The notes: generated by a model from the sequence alone, not told the origin. Positions 1 through 9,325 are shown, numbered from the stretch's first letter. The stretch is DNA of 64,000 nucleotides from Asticcacaulis aquaticus (GCF_028550415.1 NZ_JAQQKX010000003.1:62001-126000), one strand, 5' to 3'. Numbers and translations are program-made.

Positions 1-810
1 GAACAAGCCATTGCCTACGGGACGCAGGTCGTCGGCGGCGTGACCCCCGGCAAGGGCGGCACCACCCACATCGGCCTGCCGGTGTTCGACAGCGTCGCCG
101 AAGCCAAGGAGCGCACGGGCGCGACGGCCTCGGCCATTTACGTCCCACCGCCCTTCGCGGCCGACGCCATCCTTGAGGCCATCGAAGCGGAAATCCCGCT
201 GATCGTCGCCATCACCGAAGGTATCCCGGTGCTGGACATGGTCAAGGTCAAGCGCGCCCTGTCGGGTTCCAAGTCGCGCCTCATTGGTCCGAACTGCCCC
301 GGCGTCCTGACGCCGAACCAGTGCAAGATCGGCATCATGCCAGGCAACATCTTCTCCGAAGGTTCGGTCGGCGTCGTTTCGCGTTCGGGCACGCTGACCT
401 ATGAAGCCGTGTTCCAGACGACCAATGCCGGTCTCGGTCAAACGACCGCCGTCGGCATCGGCGGCGACCCGGTCAAGGGCACCGAGTTCATCGACGTCCT
501 GGAAATGTTCCTTGCCGACGAAGCGACCAAGTCGATCATCATGATCGGTGAAATCGGCGGCTCGGCCGAAGAAGACGCCGCTCAGTTCCTGATCGACGAA
601 GCCAAGCGCGGTCGCAAGAAGCCGATGGCCGGCTTCATCGCGGGCCGCACGGCGCCTCCGGGCCGTCGCATGGGTCACGCCGGTGCGATCATCTCGGGCG
701 GCAAGGGCGGTGCGGAAGACAAGATCGCCGCCATGGAAGCCGCAGGCATCCGCGTCTCGCCGTCGCCGGCGGCGCTGGGTGAAACGCTTCTGGCCGTGCT
801 GAAGGGCTAA
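1..810 (+). CDS. sucD: Succinyl-CoA synthetase alpha subunit (5' end outside window)
   Basis: TCA-cycle enzyme subunit that binds CoA and carries the phospho-histidine; with SucC it interconverts succinyl-CoA and succinate while making ATP or GTP in the cytosol. The frame is open from base 1 and 269 residues are visible. The family is about 290-295 residues, so roughly 25 N-terminal residues are missing. Visible family signatures are the [11 protein letters not shown] stretch after the nucleotide-binding N-terminus, SRSGTLTYE, and the RMGHAGAII active-site motif whose His is phosphorylated. It sits upstream of sucA, as expected for an alphaproteobacterial suc cluster, and ends in a clear intrinsic terminator after a palindromic repeat. 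SucC should lie just outside the window. Confidence 0.97.
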   Translation, partial: EQAIAYGTQVVGGVTPGKGGTTHIGLPVFDSVAEAKERTGATASAIYVPPPFAADAILEAIEAEIPLIVAITEGIPVLDMVKVKRALSGSKSRLIGPNCPGVLTPNQCKIGIMPGNIFSEGSVGVVSRSGTLTYEAVFQTTNAGLGQTTAVGIGGDPVKGTEFIDVLEMFLADEATKSIIMIGEIGGSAEEDAAQFLIDEAKRGRKKPMAGFIAGRTAPPGRRMGHAGAIISGGKGGAEDKIAAMEAAGIRVSPSPAALGETLLAVLKG

Positions 811-813
811 GTT

Positions 814-943
814 TCATCCTCCCCTGCGTAGCGGGGGAGGGGGACCACGTAGTGGTGGAGGGGGCGAGTCTCGGACTCTGCCCCCTCCGTCATTTTCGCT
901 AATCGCTCAAATGCCACCTCCCCCGCTACGCAGGGGAGGATGA
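814..943. repeat. Palindromic intergenic repeat, 27-bp perfect inverted arms
   Basis: Bases 814-840 and 917-943 are exact reverse complements (27 bp, starting TCATCCTCCCCTGCG). The intervening 76 bases hold internal complementarity (CCACGTAGTGG; GGAGGGGGC against GCCCCCTCC). Shorter or diverged relatives occur near 10.3, 23.5, 27.2, 47.2, 52.2 and 58.3 kb. It lies directly after sucD and before its terminator. It resembles REP-type elements common between alphaproteobacterial genes; no coding potential is seen. Confidence 0.85.
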
Positions 944-963
944 ACGGCAATACATCCTTCATG

Positions 964-996
964 AAAGGCGCGTAATTTCGGTTACGCGCCTTTTTT
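964..996 (+). terminator. Intrinsic terminator after sucD
   Basis: A 12-bp stem (AAAGGCGCGTAA / TTACGCGCCTTT) closes a 6-base loop (TTTCGG) and runs into a T6 tract. It separates sucD from sucA, so sucA probably has its own promoter in the following 120 bases. Confidence 0.9.
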
Positions 997-1118
997 GCCG
1001 GTTCTCAACAGGTAATAAACAGAGTATAGGCAGAGGCGTCGGGCGGTGTCGTTATTGGCCGCCTTCACACCAGTGGAAAGGGAGACGGTGTCGTCATTGG
1101 CCGTCTCAAGGTGCATAT

Positions 1119-4097
1119 ATGGCGGACGATTCCGGTCGGCTTAATCAGGTTTTCGCAGAAACCTCGTTTCTGTATGGCGGCAACGCCCTGTTCATCGAAC
1201 AGATTCAGGAGAAGTGGGCGGCAGATCCCAACTCCGTAACCCCCGCATGGCGGGCCTTTTTCGATCAGCTCATGGATCAACCGGCGAACGTGGCGCAGAA
1301 CGCCTCGGTCGGCGGCTGGGCGCGCCCGGTACTGGATGCGCGCGACGAGCTGACCAGTGCTTTGGACGGGTTCTGGCCCGCCGTCGAAGCCAAGGCCGCC
1401 AAGGGTATCGCCGACAAGGCCGTCAAGGACGCCGCCGCCGGTAAGCCTGCCGCCTCCGCCGCCGATCTGCAAAACGCGGCGCGCGACTCGGTCCGCGCCC
1501 TGATGCTGATCCGCGGTTACCGTATCCGCGGCCACCTTCAGGCCAATCTCGACCCGCTCGGCCTTGAGCCGAAGGGCGACAATCCTGAACTTCAGCCCGC
1601 GCACTGGGGCTTCACCGACGCCGACATGGACCGTCCGATCTTCATCGACGGCGTGCTGGGCCTTGAAACGGCGTCGCTGAAGGAAATCCTGCAAATCCTG
1701 CGTCGTACCTACTGCGCCAATGTCGGCGTGCAATATATGCACATCGCCGACCCCGCCGAAAAGGCGTGGATTCAGGAGCGCATCGAAGGCCGCGACAAGG
1801 AAATCACCTTCACCAAGGAAGGCAAGATCGCCATCCTCAAGAAGCTGATCGAGACCGAAGGTCTGGAACGCTTCCTGCACCGCCGCTTCCCCGGCACCAA
1901 GCGCTTCGGCCTCGACGGCGGTGAAGCCCTGATCCCCGCGATGGAGCAGATCATCAAGCGCGGCGGCAATCTCGGCGTCAAGGACATCATCCTTGGGATG
2001 CCGCACCGTGGCCGCCTCAACGTCCTGACCGCCGTCATGGGCAAGCAGTACCGCGCCCTGTTCCACGAATTCCAGGGCGGTTCGACCGTCCCCATGGACA
2101 TCGACTCGACCGGCGACGTGAAATACCACATGGGCGCGTCGTCCGACCGTTCGTTCGACGGCAACAACGTCCACCTGTCGCTGACGGCCAACCCGTCGCA
2201 CCTTGAAATCGTCAACCCGGTGGTGCTGGGCAAGGCCCGCGCCAAGCAGGCCTATCATATCAAGGCCAAGGGCGACGGCGTGCTGGACCGTACGCAAACC
2301 ATCCCGCTGATCCTGCACGGCGATGCCGCCTTCGCGGGTCAGGGCGTGGTGGCGGAATGCTTCGCGCTGATGGGCCTCAAGGGCTACAAGACCGGCGGCA
2401 CGCTGCACATCATCGTCAACAACCAGATCGGCTTCACGACCGCGCCGCGCTTCTCGCGCTCCTCGCCCTATCCGTCGGATTCGGCGCTCGGCGCGCAGGC
2501 CCCGATCCTGCACTGTAACGGCGACGACCCCGAAGCCGTGGTCTTCTGCGCCAAGGTGGCCACCGAGTTCCGCCATCAGTTCGGCAAGGACGTCGTCATC
2601 GACATGTTCTGCTATCGCCGCTTCGGTCACAACGAAGGCGATGATCCGACGTTCACGCAGCCGATCATGTACGCTAAGATCAAGGACCACCCCTCGACGC
2701 GCGAAATCTACGGTACGCGTCTGATCGCCGAAGGCGTCGCCACGGCGGCGGACATCGACGGCTGGGTCGCCGAATTCGAAGCCTTCCTGAACGTCGAATT
2801 CGACGCCGGTAAGGAATACAAGGCAACCAAGGCCGACTGGCTGGACGGCAAGTGGTCGGGCCTCGGCCTGCCCGAGGACGACGAGCGTCGCGGCTCGACC
2901 TCGGTGCCGCGCGCCAAGCTGGAAGAGATCGGCAAGAAGATCACCACCATCCCGAACGAGATCGACGCGCACAAGACGCTGCGTCGCGTCATCGACGGCC
3001 GCCGTCAGGCGATCGACTCGGGCGAGAACCTCGACTGGGCGCTGGCCGAGCATCTGGCCTTCGGCTCTCTGCTCGACGAGGGCTTCGACGTCCGCCTGTC
3101 GGGTCAGGACTCGATCCGCGGCACCTTCTCGCAGCGCCACTCGGCCTTCATCGATCAGAAGACCGAAGACCGCTACTTCCCGCTGAACCACCTGCGTGAC
3201 GGTCAGGCCCATTACGAAGTCATCGACTCGGCCCTGTCCGAAGAGGCGGTGCTGGGCTTCGAATACGGCTATTCGCTGGCCGATCCGAACACGCTGGTCA
3301 TGTGGGAAGGTCAGTTCGGCGACTTCGTCAACGGCGCTCAGGTCGTCATCGACCAGTTCATCTCGTCGGGCGAACGCAAGTGGCTGCGCATGTCGGGTCT
3401 CGTCATGCTGCTGCCGCACGGCTACGAAGGTCAGGGCCCGGAGCACTCCTCCGCGCGCCTCGAACGCTTCCTTCAGGCCTGTGCCGAAGACAATATGCAG
3501 GTCGCCAACTGCACGACGCCGGCCAACTACTTCCACATCCTGCGCCGTCAGATCCACCGTCCGTTCCGCAAGCCGCTGATCATCATGACGCCGAAGTCGC
3601 TTCTGCGTCACAAGAAGGCGGTCTCCTCGATCACGGAAATCTCCGAAGGTTCGTCGTTCCACCGCGTGCTGCACGACGATGCCGAGCGCCGTCCCGACGT
3701 GGCGGGTGTCAAGCTGGTCGCCGACGACAAGATCCGCCGCGTGATCCTGTGTTCGGGCAAGGTCTATTACGACCTGCTGGAAGACCGTGAAAAGAAGGGC
3801 ATCAAGGACGTCTATCTGATGCGTCTGGAGCAGTTCTATCCGTGGCCGATGAAGTCCCTGCTCACCGAGCTGGGCCGCTTCAAGAACGCCGAACTGGTCT
3901 GGTGTCAGGAAGAGCCGAAGAACATGGGTGGCTGGTCGTTCGTCGACCCGTGGCTGGAACTGACGCTCGACAAGCTCAAGATCAAGGCCAAGCGCGCCCG
4001 TTACGTCGGTCGTCCGGCCTCGGCCTCGACCGCTGCCGGTGTCATGAGCCGCCACCTCAAGGAACTCGAAACCTTCCTGAACGAAGCGTTCGCCTAA
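1119..4097 (+). CDS. sucA: 2-oxoglutarate dehydrogenase E1 component
   Basis: Thiamine-diphosphate dehydrogenase that decarboxylates 2-oxoglutarate and passes the succinyl group to the lipoyl arms of SucB. It has 992 residues, the normal length. Visible features: the N-terminal E2-binding segment with FLYGGNALFIEQIQ; the HRGRLNVL region; and the ThDP/Mg motif beginning HGDAAFAGQG (about residue 400) and ending with Asn-Asn at 434-435 (IIVNNQIGFTT). The C-terminal transketolase-like half includes the LPHGYEGQGPEHSSAR substrate region. The ATG has an AAGGTG Shine-Dalgarno 5 bases upstream. The following gene is sucB after 71 bases with no terminator, so both are probably co-transcribed. A 996-residue open frame on the opposite strand is only a high-GC shadow. 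Confidence 0.98.
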   Translation: MADDSGRLNQVFAETSFLYGGNALFIEQIQEKWAADPNSVTPAWRAFFDQLMDQPANVAQNASVGGWARPVLDARDELTSALDGFWPAVEAKAAKGIADKAVKDAAAGKPAASAADLQNAARDSVRALMLIRGYRIRGHLQANLDPLGLEPKGDNPELQPAHWGFTDADMDRPIFIDGVLGLETASLKEILQILRRTYCANVGVQYMHIADPAEKAWIQERIEGRDKEITFTKEGKIAILKKLIETEGLERFLHRRFPGTKRFGLDGGEALIPAMEQIIKRGGNLGVKDIILGMPHRGRLNVLTAVMGKQYRALFHEFQGGSTVPMDIDSTGDVKYHMGASSDRSFDGNNVHLSLTANPSHLEIVNPVVLGKARAKQAYHIKAKGDGVLDRTQTIPLILHGDAAFAGQGVVAECFALMGLKGYKTGGTLHIIVNNQIGFTTAPRFSRSSPYPSDSALGAQAPILHCNGDDPEAVVFCAKVATEFRHQFGKDVVIDMFCYRRFGHNEGDDPTFTQPIMYAKIKDHPSTREIYGTRLIAEGVATAADIDGWVAEFEAFLNVEFDAGKEYKATKADWLDGKWSGLGLPEDDERRGSTSVPRAKLEEIGKKITTIPNEIDAHKTLRRVIDGRRQAIDSGENLDWALAEHLAFGSLLDEGFDVRLSGQDSIRGTFSQRHSAFIDQKTEDRYFPLNHLRDGQAHYEVIDSALSEEAVLGFEYGYSLADPNTLVMWEGQFGDFVNGAQVVIDQFISSGERKWLRMSGLVMLLPHGYEGQGPEHSSARLERFLQACAEDNMQVANCTTPANYFHILRRQIHRPFRKPLIIMTPKSLLRHKKAVSSITEISEGSSFHRVLHDDAERRPDVAGVKLVADDKIRRVILCSGKVYYDLLEDREKKGIKDVYLMRLEQFYPWPMKSLLTELGRFKNAELVWCQEEPKNMGGWSFVDPWLELTLDKLKIKAKRARYVGRPASASTAAGVMSRHLKELETFLNEAFA

Positions 4098-4168
4098 TCG
4101 TCCTTCATACGGGGCGTGCTGAGTCGCGCCCCGACCCCAAATTCAAAAGATAAAATCGGAGCCTTATC

Positions 4169-5671
4169 ATGGCCGACATCCTCACACCTGTTCTGGGCGA
4201 ATCCGTCGCCGAAGCCGCCATCGCCAAGTGGACCAAGAAGCCCGGCGACGCCGTCAAGAAGGACGAAATCCTCGTCGAGCTGGAAACCGACAAGGTTTCG
4301 CTCGAAGTCGCCGCCCCGGCCGACGGCATCCTGACCGAAATCCTCGCCGGTGAAGGCGACACCGTCGTCCCCGGCACCGTTCTGGGCCGCATCGGCGGCG
4401 CGGGCGAAGTCGCTGCCGCCGCCCCGGCACCGAAGGCCGAAGCGCCTGCGGCGCCCGCCGCTGCTTCCAGCGCGCTGCTCGACGTAAAGACCCCGGTCAT
4501 GGGTGAATCTGTCGCCGAAGGCGCGATCTCGCGCTGGGCCAAGAAAGCCGGTGAAGTCGTCAAGAAGGACGAAATCCTCGTCGAGATCGAGACGGATAAG
4601 GTTGCCGTCGAAGTCGCTTCGCCCGCCGATGGTGTGCTGGCCGAAATCGTCGCCGCCGACGGCGCGACCGTGACCCCGGGTCAGGTCATCGCCCGCATCT
4701 CGACCGACGGTTCGGTGGTCGCTGTCGCGCCTGCCGCTGCCCCGGCGCCCGCCGCCGCGCCGGTTGCCGCGCAAAAGGCCTCGGATCACCTGTCGCCCGC
4801 CGTCAACCGCATCGTCTCGGAAACCGGTCTGAACACCGCCGGTATCGCCGGTACGGGCAAGGACGGACGCATCACCAAGGGGGACGCGCTGGCTGCCCTG
4901 TCGAACCCGGCCCCGACGGCGATCGCCCCGGTCGCCACGCCCGCCGCGCCGATCGCCCCGCGCGAAGTCGGCCCGCGCGAAGAGCGCGTGAAGATGACGC
5001 GCCTGCGTCAGACCATCGCCCGCCGCCTGAAGGAATCGCAATCGACCGCGGCTCAGCTCACCACCTTCAACGAAGTCGACATGACGACGGTAATGAGCCT
5101 GCGCAACACCTATAAGGACGCGTTCGAAAAGCGCCACGGCGTCAAGCTCGGCTTCATGTCCTTCTTCGCCAAGGCGGTCGTTGCGGCGCTGAAAGACATC
5201 CCGGCGGTCAACGCCGAAATCGACGGCACGGACATCATCTACAAGAACCACTACGACCTCGGCATCGCCGTCGGCACCGAAAAGGGCCTTGTCGTGCCGG
5301 TTCTGCGCGATGTCGACACCCTGTCGCTGGCCGGTATCGAAAAGGGCATCGCCGGTCTCGGCAAGCAGGCCCGCGACGGCACCCTGTCGCTGGATCAGCT
5401 GCAAGGCGGCACCTTCACCATCACCAACGGCGGCATCTACGGCTCGCTGATGTCGACCCCGATCCTCAACATGCCGCAGGTCGGTATTCTGGGGATGCAC
5501 AACATCGTGCAGCGCCCGATGGTCGTCAATGGTCAGATCGTTGCCCGTCCGATGATGTACCTCGCCCTCAGCTACGATCACCGCATCGTGGACGGCAAGG
5601 AAGCCGTGACCTTCCTGGTTCGCATCAAGGAAGGGCTGGAAGATCCGCAGCGCTTCATCCTCGACGTGTAA
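4169..5671 (+). CDS. sucB: Dihydrolipoyl succinyltransferase (E2o) with two lipoyl domains
   Basis: Core acyltransferase of the 2-oxoglutarate dehydrogenase complex. The 500 residues contain two tandem lipoyl domains, each with the ETDKV lipoylation motif: Lys42 in the first, Lys144 in the second. Ala/Pro-rich linkers separate them. A peripheral E3-binding domain follows (about 207-243, SPAVNRIV...[12 protein letters not shown]), then the catalytic domain ending in the HRIVDG motif with His471 and Asp475. The usual E2o has a single lipoyl domain and is about 400-430 residues, so the extra domain accounts for the length; two- or three-domain E2 chains are more familiar from pyruvate dehydrogenase. 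Position behind sucA and the catalytic-domain sequence favour the succinyl enzyme. The ATG is preceded by a GGAG Shine-Dalgarno. Confidence 0.95.
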   Translation: MADILTPVLGESVAEAAIAKWTKKPGDAVKKDEILVELETDKVSLEVAAPADGILTEILAGEGDTVVPGTVLGRIGGAGEVAAAAPAPKAEAPAAPAAASSALLDVKTPVMGESVAEGAISRWAKKAGEVVKKDEILVEIETDKVAVEVASPADGVLAEIVAADGATVTPGQVIARISTDGSVVAVAPAAAPAPAAAPVAAQKASDHLSPAVNRIVSETGLNTAGIAGTGKDGRITKGDALAALSNPAPTAIAPVATPAAPIAPREVGPREERVKMTRLRQTIARRLKESQSTAAQLTTFNEVDMTTVMSLRNTYKDAFEKRHGVKLGFMSFFAKAVVAALKDIPAVNAEIDGTDIIYKNHYDLGIAVGTEKGLVVPVLRDVDTLSLAGIEKGIAGLGKQARDGTLSLDQLQGGTFTITNGGIYGSLMSTPILNMPQVGILGMHNIVQRPMVVNGQIVARPMMYLALSYDHRIVDGKEAVTFLVRIKEGLEDPQRFILDV

Positions 5672-5787
5672 TTTAGCTTGAGGGCCGTCTGCAAATGGCG
5701 CTTTTCTGCGCTCCGGTGCTCACGTACTTAAGTACGCTCCGCTCCGGTGCTCGAAAAACACCATTTTCGCCAAGCCCTGAAGCTAAA
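5672..5787. repeat. Second type of palindromic intergenic element
   Basis: The ends are complementary (TTTAGCTTGAGGGC at 5672-5685 with GCCCTGAAGCTAAA at 5774-5787, one mismatch). Inside are a perfect 14-bp palindrome CGTACTTAAGTACG (5723-5736) and two copies of CGCTCCGGTGCTC (5709-5721, 5740-5752). The left end abuts the sucB stop codon. Its sequence is unrelated to the GC-rich repeat family elsewhere in the window. Widespread elements of this general look occur in proteobacterial intergenic DNA; the function is unknown. Confidence 0.7.
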
Positions 5788-5802
5788 TTCGCCTGAGAAA
5801 TT

Positions 5803-5840
5803 AAGCCGCTTCGTTGATGTAACGGAGCGGCTTTTGTTTT
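5803..5840 (+). terminator. Intrinsic terminator after sucB
   Basis: The stem AAGCCGCTTCGTT / AACGGAGCGGCTT has one G-T wobble and a 5-base loop, followed by TTGTTTT. It ends the sucAB transcript before the patatin gene. Confidence 0.85.
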
Positions 5841-5864
5841 GAATGCGGCGCGGTATAATGCGGC

Positions 5865-7058
5865 ATGACCCACGCCCTGATCCGATCGTTCAAACACGCT
5901 GCGGCAGCCATTGGCATCGCGCTCAGCCTGTCGGCATGCGTGACGCTGGAACGACCGGAGCAGGACTATCCCAAGACGACCGATTTCGCACCGATGGGCT
6001 TCAAAAACGCCCGCATGTCGGCCAGCGACCCGTCGCTGCCTGAGAAGCTCGAAGCCGACGCCCGCAACGAGATGAAGCTGTCGGCCAAAAGCCGTTTCGA
6101 CGTGCTGGCCCTGTCCGGTGGCGGCGCGGATGGCGCGTTCGGAGCGGGCGTGCTTCTGGGCTGGACCAAGCGCGGTGACCGGCCGCAGTTCCGCATGGTC
6201 ACCGGCGTCTCGACCGGCGCCCTGATAGCGCCCTTCGCTTTCCTCGGCCCGGACTACGACGACAAGCTGAAAGAGGCCTACACCTCCGGCGCCGCTAACG
6301 GCCTGAGCAAGTCGCGCGGCCTGATGTCCTTGTTTACGCCGGGTATTCTCGACACCAATGCCCTCAGCGGTCTGGTGACGCGTTATGTCGACGAGCCCAT
6401 GCTGATCGCCATAGCGCGTGAACACGCCAAAGGCCGCCGGTTGCTGGTGGCGACGACCAATCTCGATGCCCAGACCGGCGTCCTGTGGGACATCGGTGAA
6501 ATCGCCAGTGAGGCTGTGGCCGCCAAATCGCCCGCACGTCTGACACAGGCGCGCGACCTGATCTGTCAGGTGCTGGTCGCCTCGGCCTCGGTTCCGGGGG
6601 CCTTTGCGCCGGTGATGATCGATGTCGAACGCTCGATCAACGGCGGCGTTCAGCACTTCCGCGAAATGCACGTCGATGGCGGGGTGACCCTGCCGTTCTT
6701 CGTTTTGCCGGAATCGATGCTGAACTGGACCGTGCCGCGCGACCTGATCAGTGCGGGTCATATCTATGTGCTGGTCAATGGCAAGATCACGCCGCAACCG
6801 GCCATCACCACCTATAATGCCCTGAACATCATGGCGCGCTCGCTCGATACCCTGACCAAGGCGCAGGCCCGCACGACCCTGATCACGCTGGAAAGCTTCG
6901 GCCAGCGCAACAATATGGGCGTCTCGTTCGTGTCTTTGCCGGACGAATTTGCCGAGGGCGGGCTGCTGGCCTTTAAGGAAGATTCCATGCGTCGGGTTTT
7001 CTATTACGGCTTTCAGCTTGGGGCCTCGGACAAGCTGTGGGCCAAACCGGAAAAATAA
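5865..7058 (+). CDS. Patatin-like phospholipase, predicted lipoprotein
   Basis: Predicted envelope-attached lipid acyl hydrolase of 397 residues. The N-terminus is a signal sequence ending in a lipobox-like LSAC with Cys25 as lipidation site. The patatin fold signatures are all present: the oxyanion-hole loop GGGADGAFG near residues 85-93, the nucleophile elbow GVSTG with Ser116, and the catalytic Asp271 in HVDGG. This gives the Ser-Asp dyad of the family, so it is likely active. It stands between two terminators or spacers inside the sucAB-lpd interval and has no obvious functional link to the TCA genes. The substrate cannot be told from sequence; phospholipase A or lysophospholipase activity is an inference from the family. 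Confidence 0.88.
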   Translation: MTHALIRSFKHAAAAIGIALSLSACVTLERPEQDYPKTTDFAPMGFKNARMSASDPSLPEKLEADARNEMKLSAKSRFDVLALSGGGADGAFGAGVLLGWTKRGDRPQFRMVTGVSTGALIAPFAFLGPDYDDKLKEAYTSGAANGLSKSRGLMSLFTPGILDTNALSGLVTRYVDEPMLIAIAREHAKGRRLLVATTNLDAQTGVLWDIGEIASEAVAAKSPARLTQARDLICQVLVASASVPGAFAPVMIDVERSINGGVQHFREMHVDGGVTLPFFVLPESMLNWTVPRDLISAGHIYVLVNGKITPQPAITTYNALNIMARSLDTLTKAQARTTLITLESFGQRNNMGVSFVSLPDEFAEGGLLAFKEDSMRRVFYYGFQLGASDKLWAKPEK

Positions 7059-7131
7059 ACAGACGGTTTGGACGTCGCGTTCCGCACGAAAACCCCATAG
7101 GCAAATTCCCGTAACTGCGGTACAAACACGG

Positions 7132-7146
7132 TTAACAAACGCTTAA
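7132..7146 (+). promoter_or_regulatory. CtrA-box-like site (TTAA-N7-TTAA)
   Basis: TTAA, seven bases, TTAA: this matches 8 of 9 positions of the CtrA consensus TTAA-N7-TTAAC known from Caulobacter. It lies 14 bases before the preferred ATG of the next gene, close enough that it would more likely repress or overlap the start region than activate. Such a motif is rare by chance in DNA this GC-rich, but one site without transcript data is weak evidence. Confidence 0.3.
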
Positions 7147-7160
7147 TCGTGAGACGCCCC

Positions 7161-7706
7161 ATGAAGTATCTGCGTTGGATGATCGCCATCATCGTGCTGG
7201 CCTATGCCGGATGGATCGCGTTCCCGGTCGTCAAGAACGCCTTGACCCCGACCTATGACCCCAGCGTCCCGACGCGTCAGGCCGACGACACCTCCTATCG
7301 CAGCGGGCCGACCATCACCGCCAGCGATGACGCCTATGGGGCCGATGTCGTGGTGCCGACCGACTCCATTCAGGGTGAAACCGCCGTGGCGGCGATCGAG
7401 ACCGACAACAAGCCGGTGATCTGGCTGTGGGCGGGCGTAGTGGTCTTCTATCTCCTCTCCGCCTTCCTGCTGGCCAAGGGTAATTTGCGCGCGGGCCTTG
7501 CCTATGGCGCGGCGTTCGTGGCCGATGTGACCCTGACCTATCTGACCAAGGGCGAGGCCGGATCAGGCCTGTTCGACAAGATCCTTGAGACCCTGTCGGG
7601 TTGGGATCCCCGTTACACCCTGACGCTGGTAGCGCTGGTGCTGGGGTTCATCGTCCTCATGGCGCGCGGCCGTCCGCTGCCGAAACGCCATCTGGTGATG
7701 GAATAG
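7161..7706 (+). CDS. Small membrane protein of unknown function
   Basis: Not recognised. From the ATG at 7161 it has 181 residues; an in-frame GTG at 7149 would add four. A first hydrophobic segment (about residues 5-25) is followed by a polar, Asp/Thr/Ser-rich stretch of about 60 residues that is probably periplasmic. Two more hydrophobic segments follow (about 88-108 and 110-130), then a loop and a last one (about 148-166). The C-terminus is basic (ARGRPLPKRH). It is monocistronic between the patatin gene and lpd with about 100 bases on either side. No catalytic motif is seen, so only membrane location is supported. Confidence 0.7.
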   Translation: MKYLRWMIAIIVLAYAGWIAFPVVKNALTPTYDPSVPTRQADDTSYRSGPTITASDDAYGADVVVPTDSIQGETAVAAIETDNKPVIWLWAGVVVFYLLSAFLLAKGNLRAGLAYGAAFVADVTLTYLTKGEAGSGLFDKILETLSGWDPRYTLTLVALVLGFIVLMARGRPLPKRHLVME

Positions 7707-7814
7707 TCCACATTATAAGAAAAAACGCTTGTCCGGTTGTGAATAGACTTGACCCTGCGCCTTGAGGATTTTACGGCAAGACACACATATTTTTGCACGA
7801 AATAAGGCCCAGTC

Positions 7815-9224
7815 ATGTCTCAGGAACAAAGCTTCGACGTCGTCATCATCGGCGGTGGTCCCGGCGGCTACAATGCCGCAGTTCGCGCCGGTCAGCTGGG
7901 CCTGAAAACCGCGATCATTGAATCGCGCGGCGTGCTGGGCGGCACCTGCCTGAACGTCGGTTGTATGCCCTCGAAGGCCCTGCTGCACGCCTCGGAACTG
8001 TTCGAAGCCGCGACGCATGAATTCAAGACCATCGGCATCGAAGTGCCTGCGCCGACGCTCAACCTCGTCCAGATGATGAAGGCCAAGCAGGACAGCGTGA
8101 CCGCCCTGACCAAGGGCGTCGAATTCCTGATGAAGAAGAACAAGGTCACCTACCTGCCCGGCTTCGGCAAGATTGAAGGTGCCGGTAAGGTGTCGGTCAC
8201 CGCGCAGGACGGTTCGGTCCAGCAACTGACCACCAAGAACATCGTCATCGCCACGGGCTCCGAGCCCACCCCGCTGCCGGGGGTTGCCGTCGATCAGAAG
8301 CAGATCGTCGATTCGACTGGCGCCCTGTCGCTGCCGACCGTGCCGAAGCACCTCGTCGTCGTCGGTGCCGGCATCATCGGCCTCGAACTCGGTTCGGTCT
8401 GGCGTCGTCTGGGCGCCAAGGTGACCGTGGTCGAGTTCCTGGACCGCATCACGCCGGGCATGGACACCGAAGTCGCCACGCAGTTCCAGAAAATCCTGAC
8501 CAAGCAGGGCTTCGAGTTCAAGCTCGGCACCAAGGTCACCGCCGCCAAGACCTCGGCCAAGGGTGTCGCACTGTCGCTCGAAGCCGCAAAAGGCGGTAAC
8601 GCCGAAACGCTTGAGGCCGACGTGGTGCTGGTCGCCATCGGTCGCCGTCCGTTCACCTCGGGCCTCGGCCTCGAAAACGTCGGCATCGCGACGGATCAGC
8701 GCGGCTTCATCCCGACCGACCACTTCAAGACCTCGGCCCCCGGTGTGTGGGCCATCGGCGACGTGATCACCGGCCCGATGCTGGCGCACAAGGCCGAAGA
8801 AGACGCGGTCGCCGCTATCGAGTTCATCGCCGGTAAGGCCGGTCACGTCGATTACGATCTGGTCCCGTCGGTCGTCTATACCTTCCCGGAAGTGTCGTGG
8901 GTCGGCAAGACCGAAGACCAGCTCAAGGCGGCGGGCGTGCAGTACAAGGTCGGCAAGTTCCCGTTCATGGCCAACAGCCGCGCCAAGATCAACCACGAGA
9001 CCGATGGCTTCGTGAAGTTCCTGGCCGATGCCAAGACCGACCGCGTCTATGGCGTCCATATCCTCGGCCCGCAGGCCGGTGAAATGATCGGCGAGGCCTG
9101 CGTGCTGATGGCGTTCGGTGGCGCGTCGGAAGATCTGGCGCGCATCTGCCATCCGCACCCGACGCGTTCGGAAGCCGTCCGTCAGGCGGCCATGGGCGTC
9201 GAAGGCTGGACGATGCAGGCGTAA
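7815..9224 (+). CDS. lpd: Dihydrolipoyl dehydrogenase (E3)
   Basis: FAD-dependent disulfide reductase that re-oxidises dihydrolipoyl groups of the 2-oxo acid dehydrogenase complexes, reducing NAD. The 469-residue length is typical. Visible motifs: the N-terminal FAD-binding GGGPGGYNAA, the redox-active disulfide in GGTCLNVGCMPSKALL, the NAD-binding GAGIIGLELGSVW, the second FAD motif APGVWAIGD, and the C-terminal dimer-interface HPHPTRSEA whose first His acts as base. Proximity to sucAB suggests it serves the 2-oxoglutarate complex, though the same E3 may also serve pyruvate dehydrogenase. It is convergent with xerC across a bidirectional terminator. Confidence 0.97.
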   Translation: MSQEQSFDVVIIGGGPGGYNAAVRAGQLGLKTAIIESRGVLGGTCLNVGCMPSKALLHASELFEAATHEFKTIGIEVPAPTLNLVQMMKAKQDSVTALTKGVEFLMKKNKVTYLPGFGKIEGAGKVSVTAQDGSVQQLTTKNIVIATGSEPTPLPGVAVDQKQIVDSTGALSLPTVPKHLVVVGAGIIGLELGSVWRRLGAKVTVVEFLDRITPGMDTEVATQFQKILTKQGFEFKLGTKVTAAKTSAKGVALSLEAAKGGNAETLEADVVLVAIGRRPFTSGLGLENVGIATDQRGFIPTDHFKTSAPGVWAIGDVITGPMLAHKAEEDAVAAIEFIAGKAGHVDYDLVPSVVYTFPEVSWVGKTEDQLKAAGVQYKVGKFPFMANSRAKINHETDGFVKFLADAKTDRVYGVHILGPQAGEMIGEACVLMAFGGASEDLARICHPHPTRSEAVRQAAMGVEGWTMQA

Positions 9225-9284
9225 CGCACGTGTTACGGGGTTTGGGGCCAAAGAAGCTTCTTGGGGCCCCAAGACTTATCTTTC

Positions 9285-9325
9285 AAAAGAAAAAGCCCTG
9301 TCATCAAGACAGGGCTTTTTCTTTT
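9285..9325. terminator. Bidirectional terminator between lpd and xerC
   Basis: A perfect 18-bp stem (arms 9285-9302 and 9308-9325) with a 5-base ATCAA loop is flanked by A- and T-rich ends, so it can terminate both converging transcripts. It is nested inside a wider complementary pair, GTTACGGGG...TTGGGG before it and CCCCACACCCCGTAAC after it. Confidence 0.92.

Noticed and set aside
1065-4055. 996-residue open frame on the minus strand opposite sucA
   Set aside because: It is the mirror frame of a strongly GC-biased gene; the sequence is Arg/Asp/Val/Leu-rich with no family motif, and sucA itself is certain. The same holds for long minus frames opposite sucB, lpd, nrdA and the atp genes.
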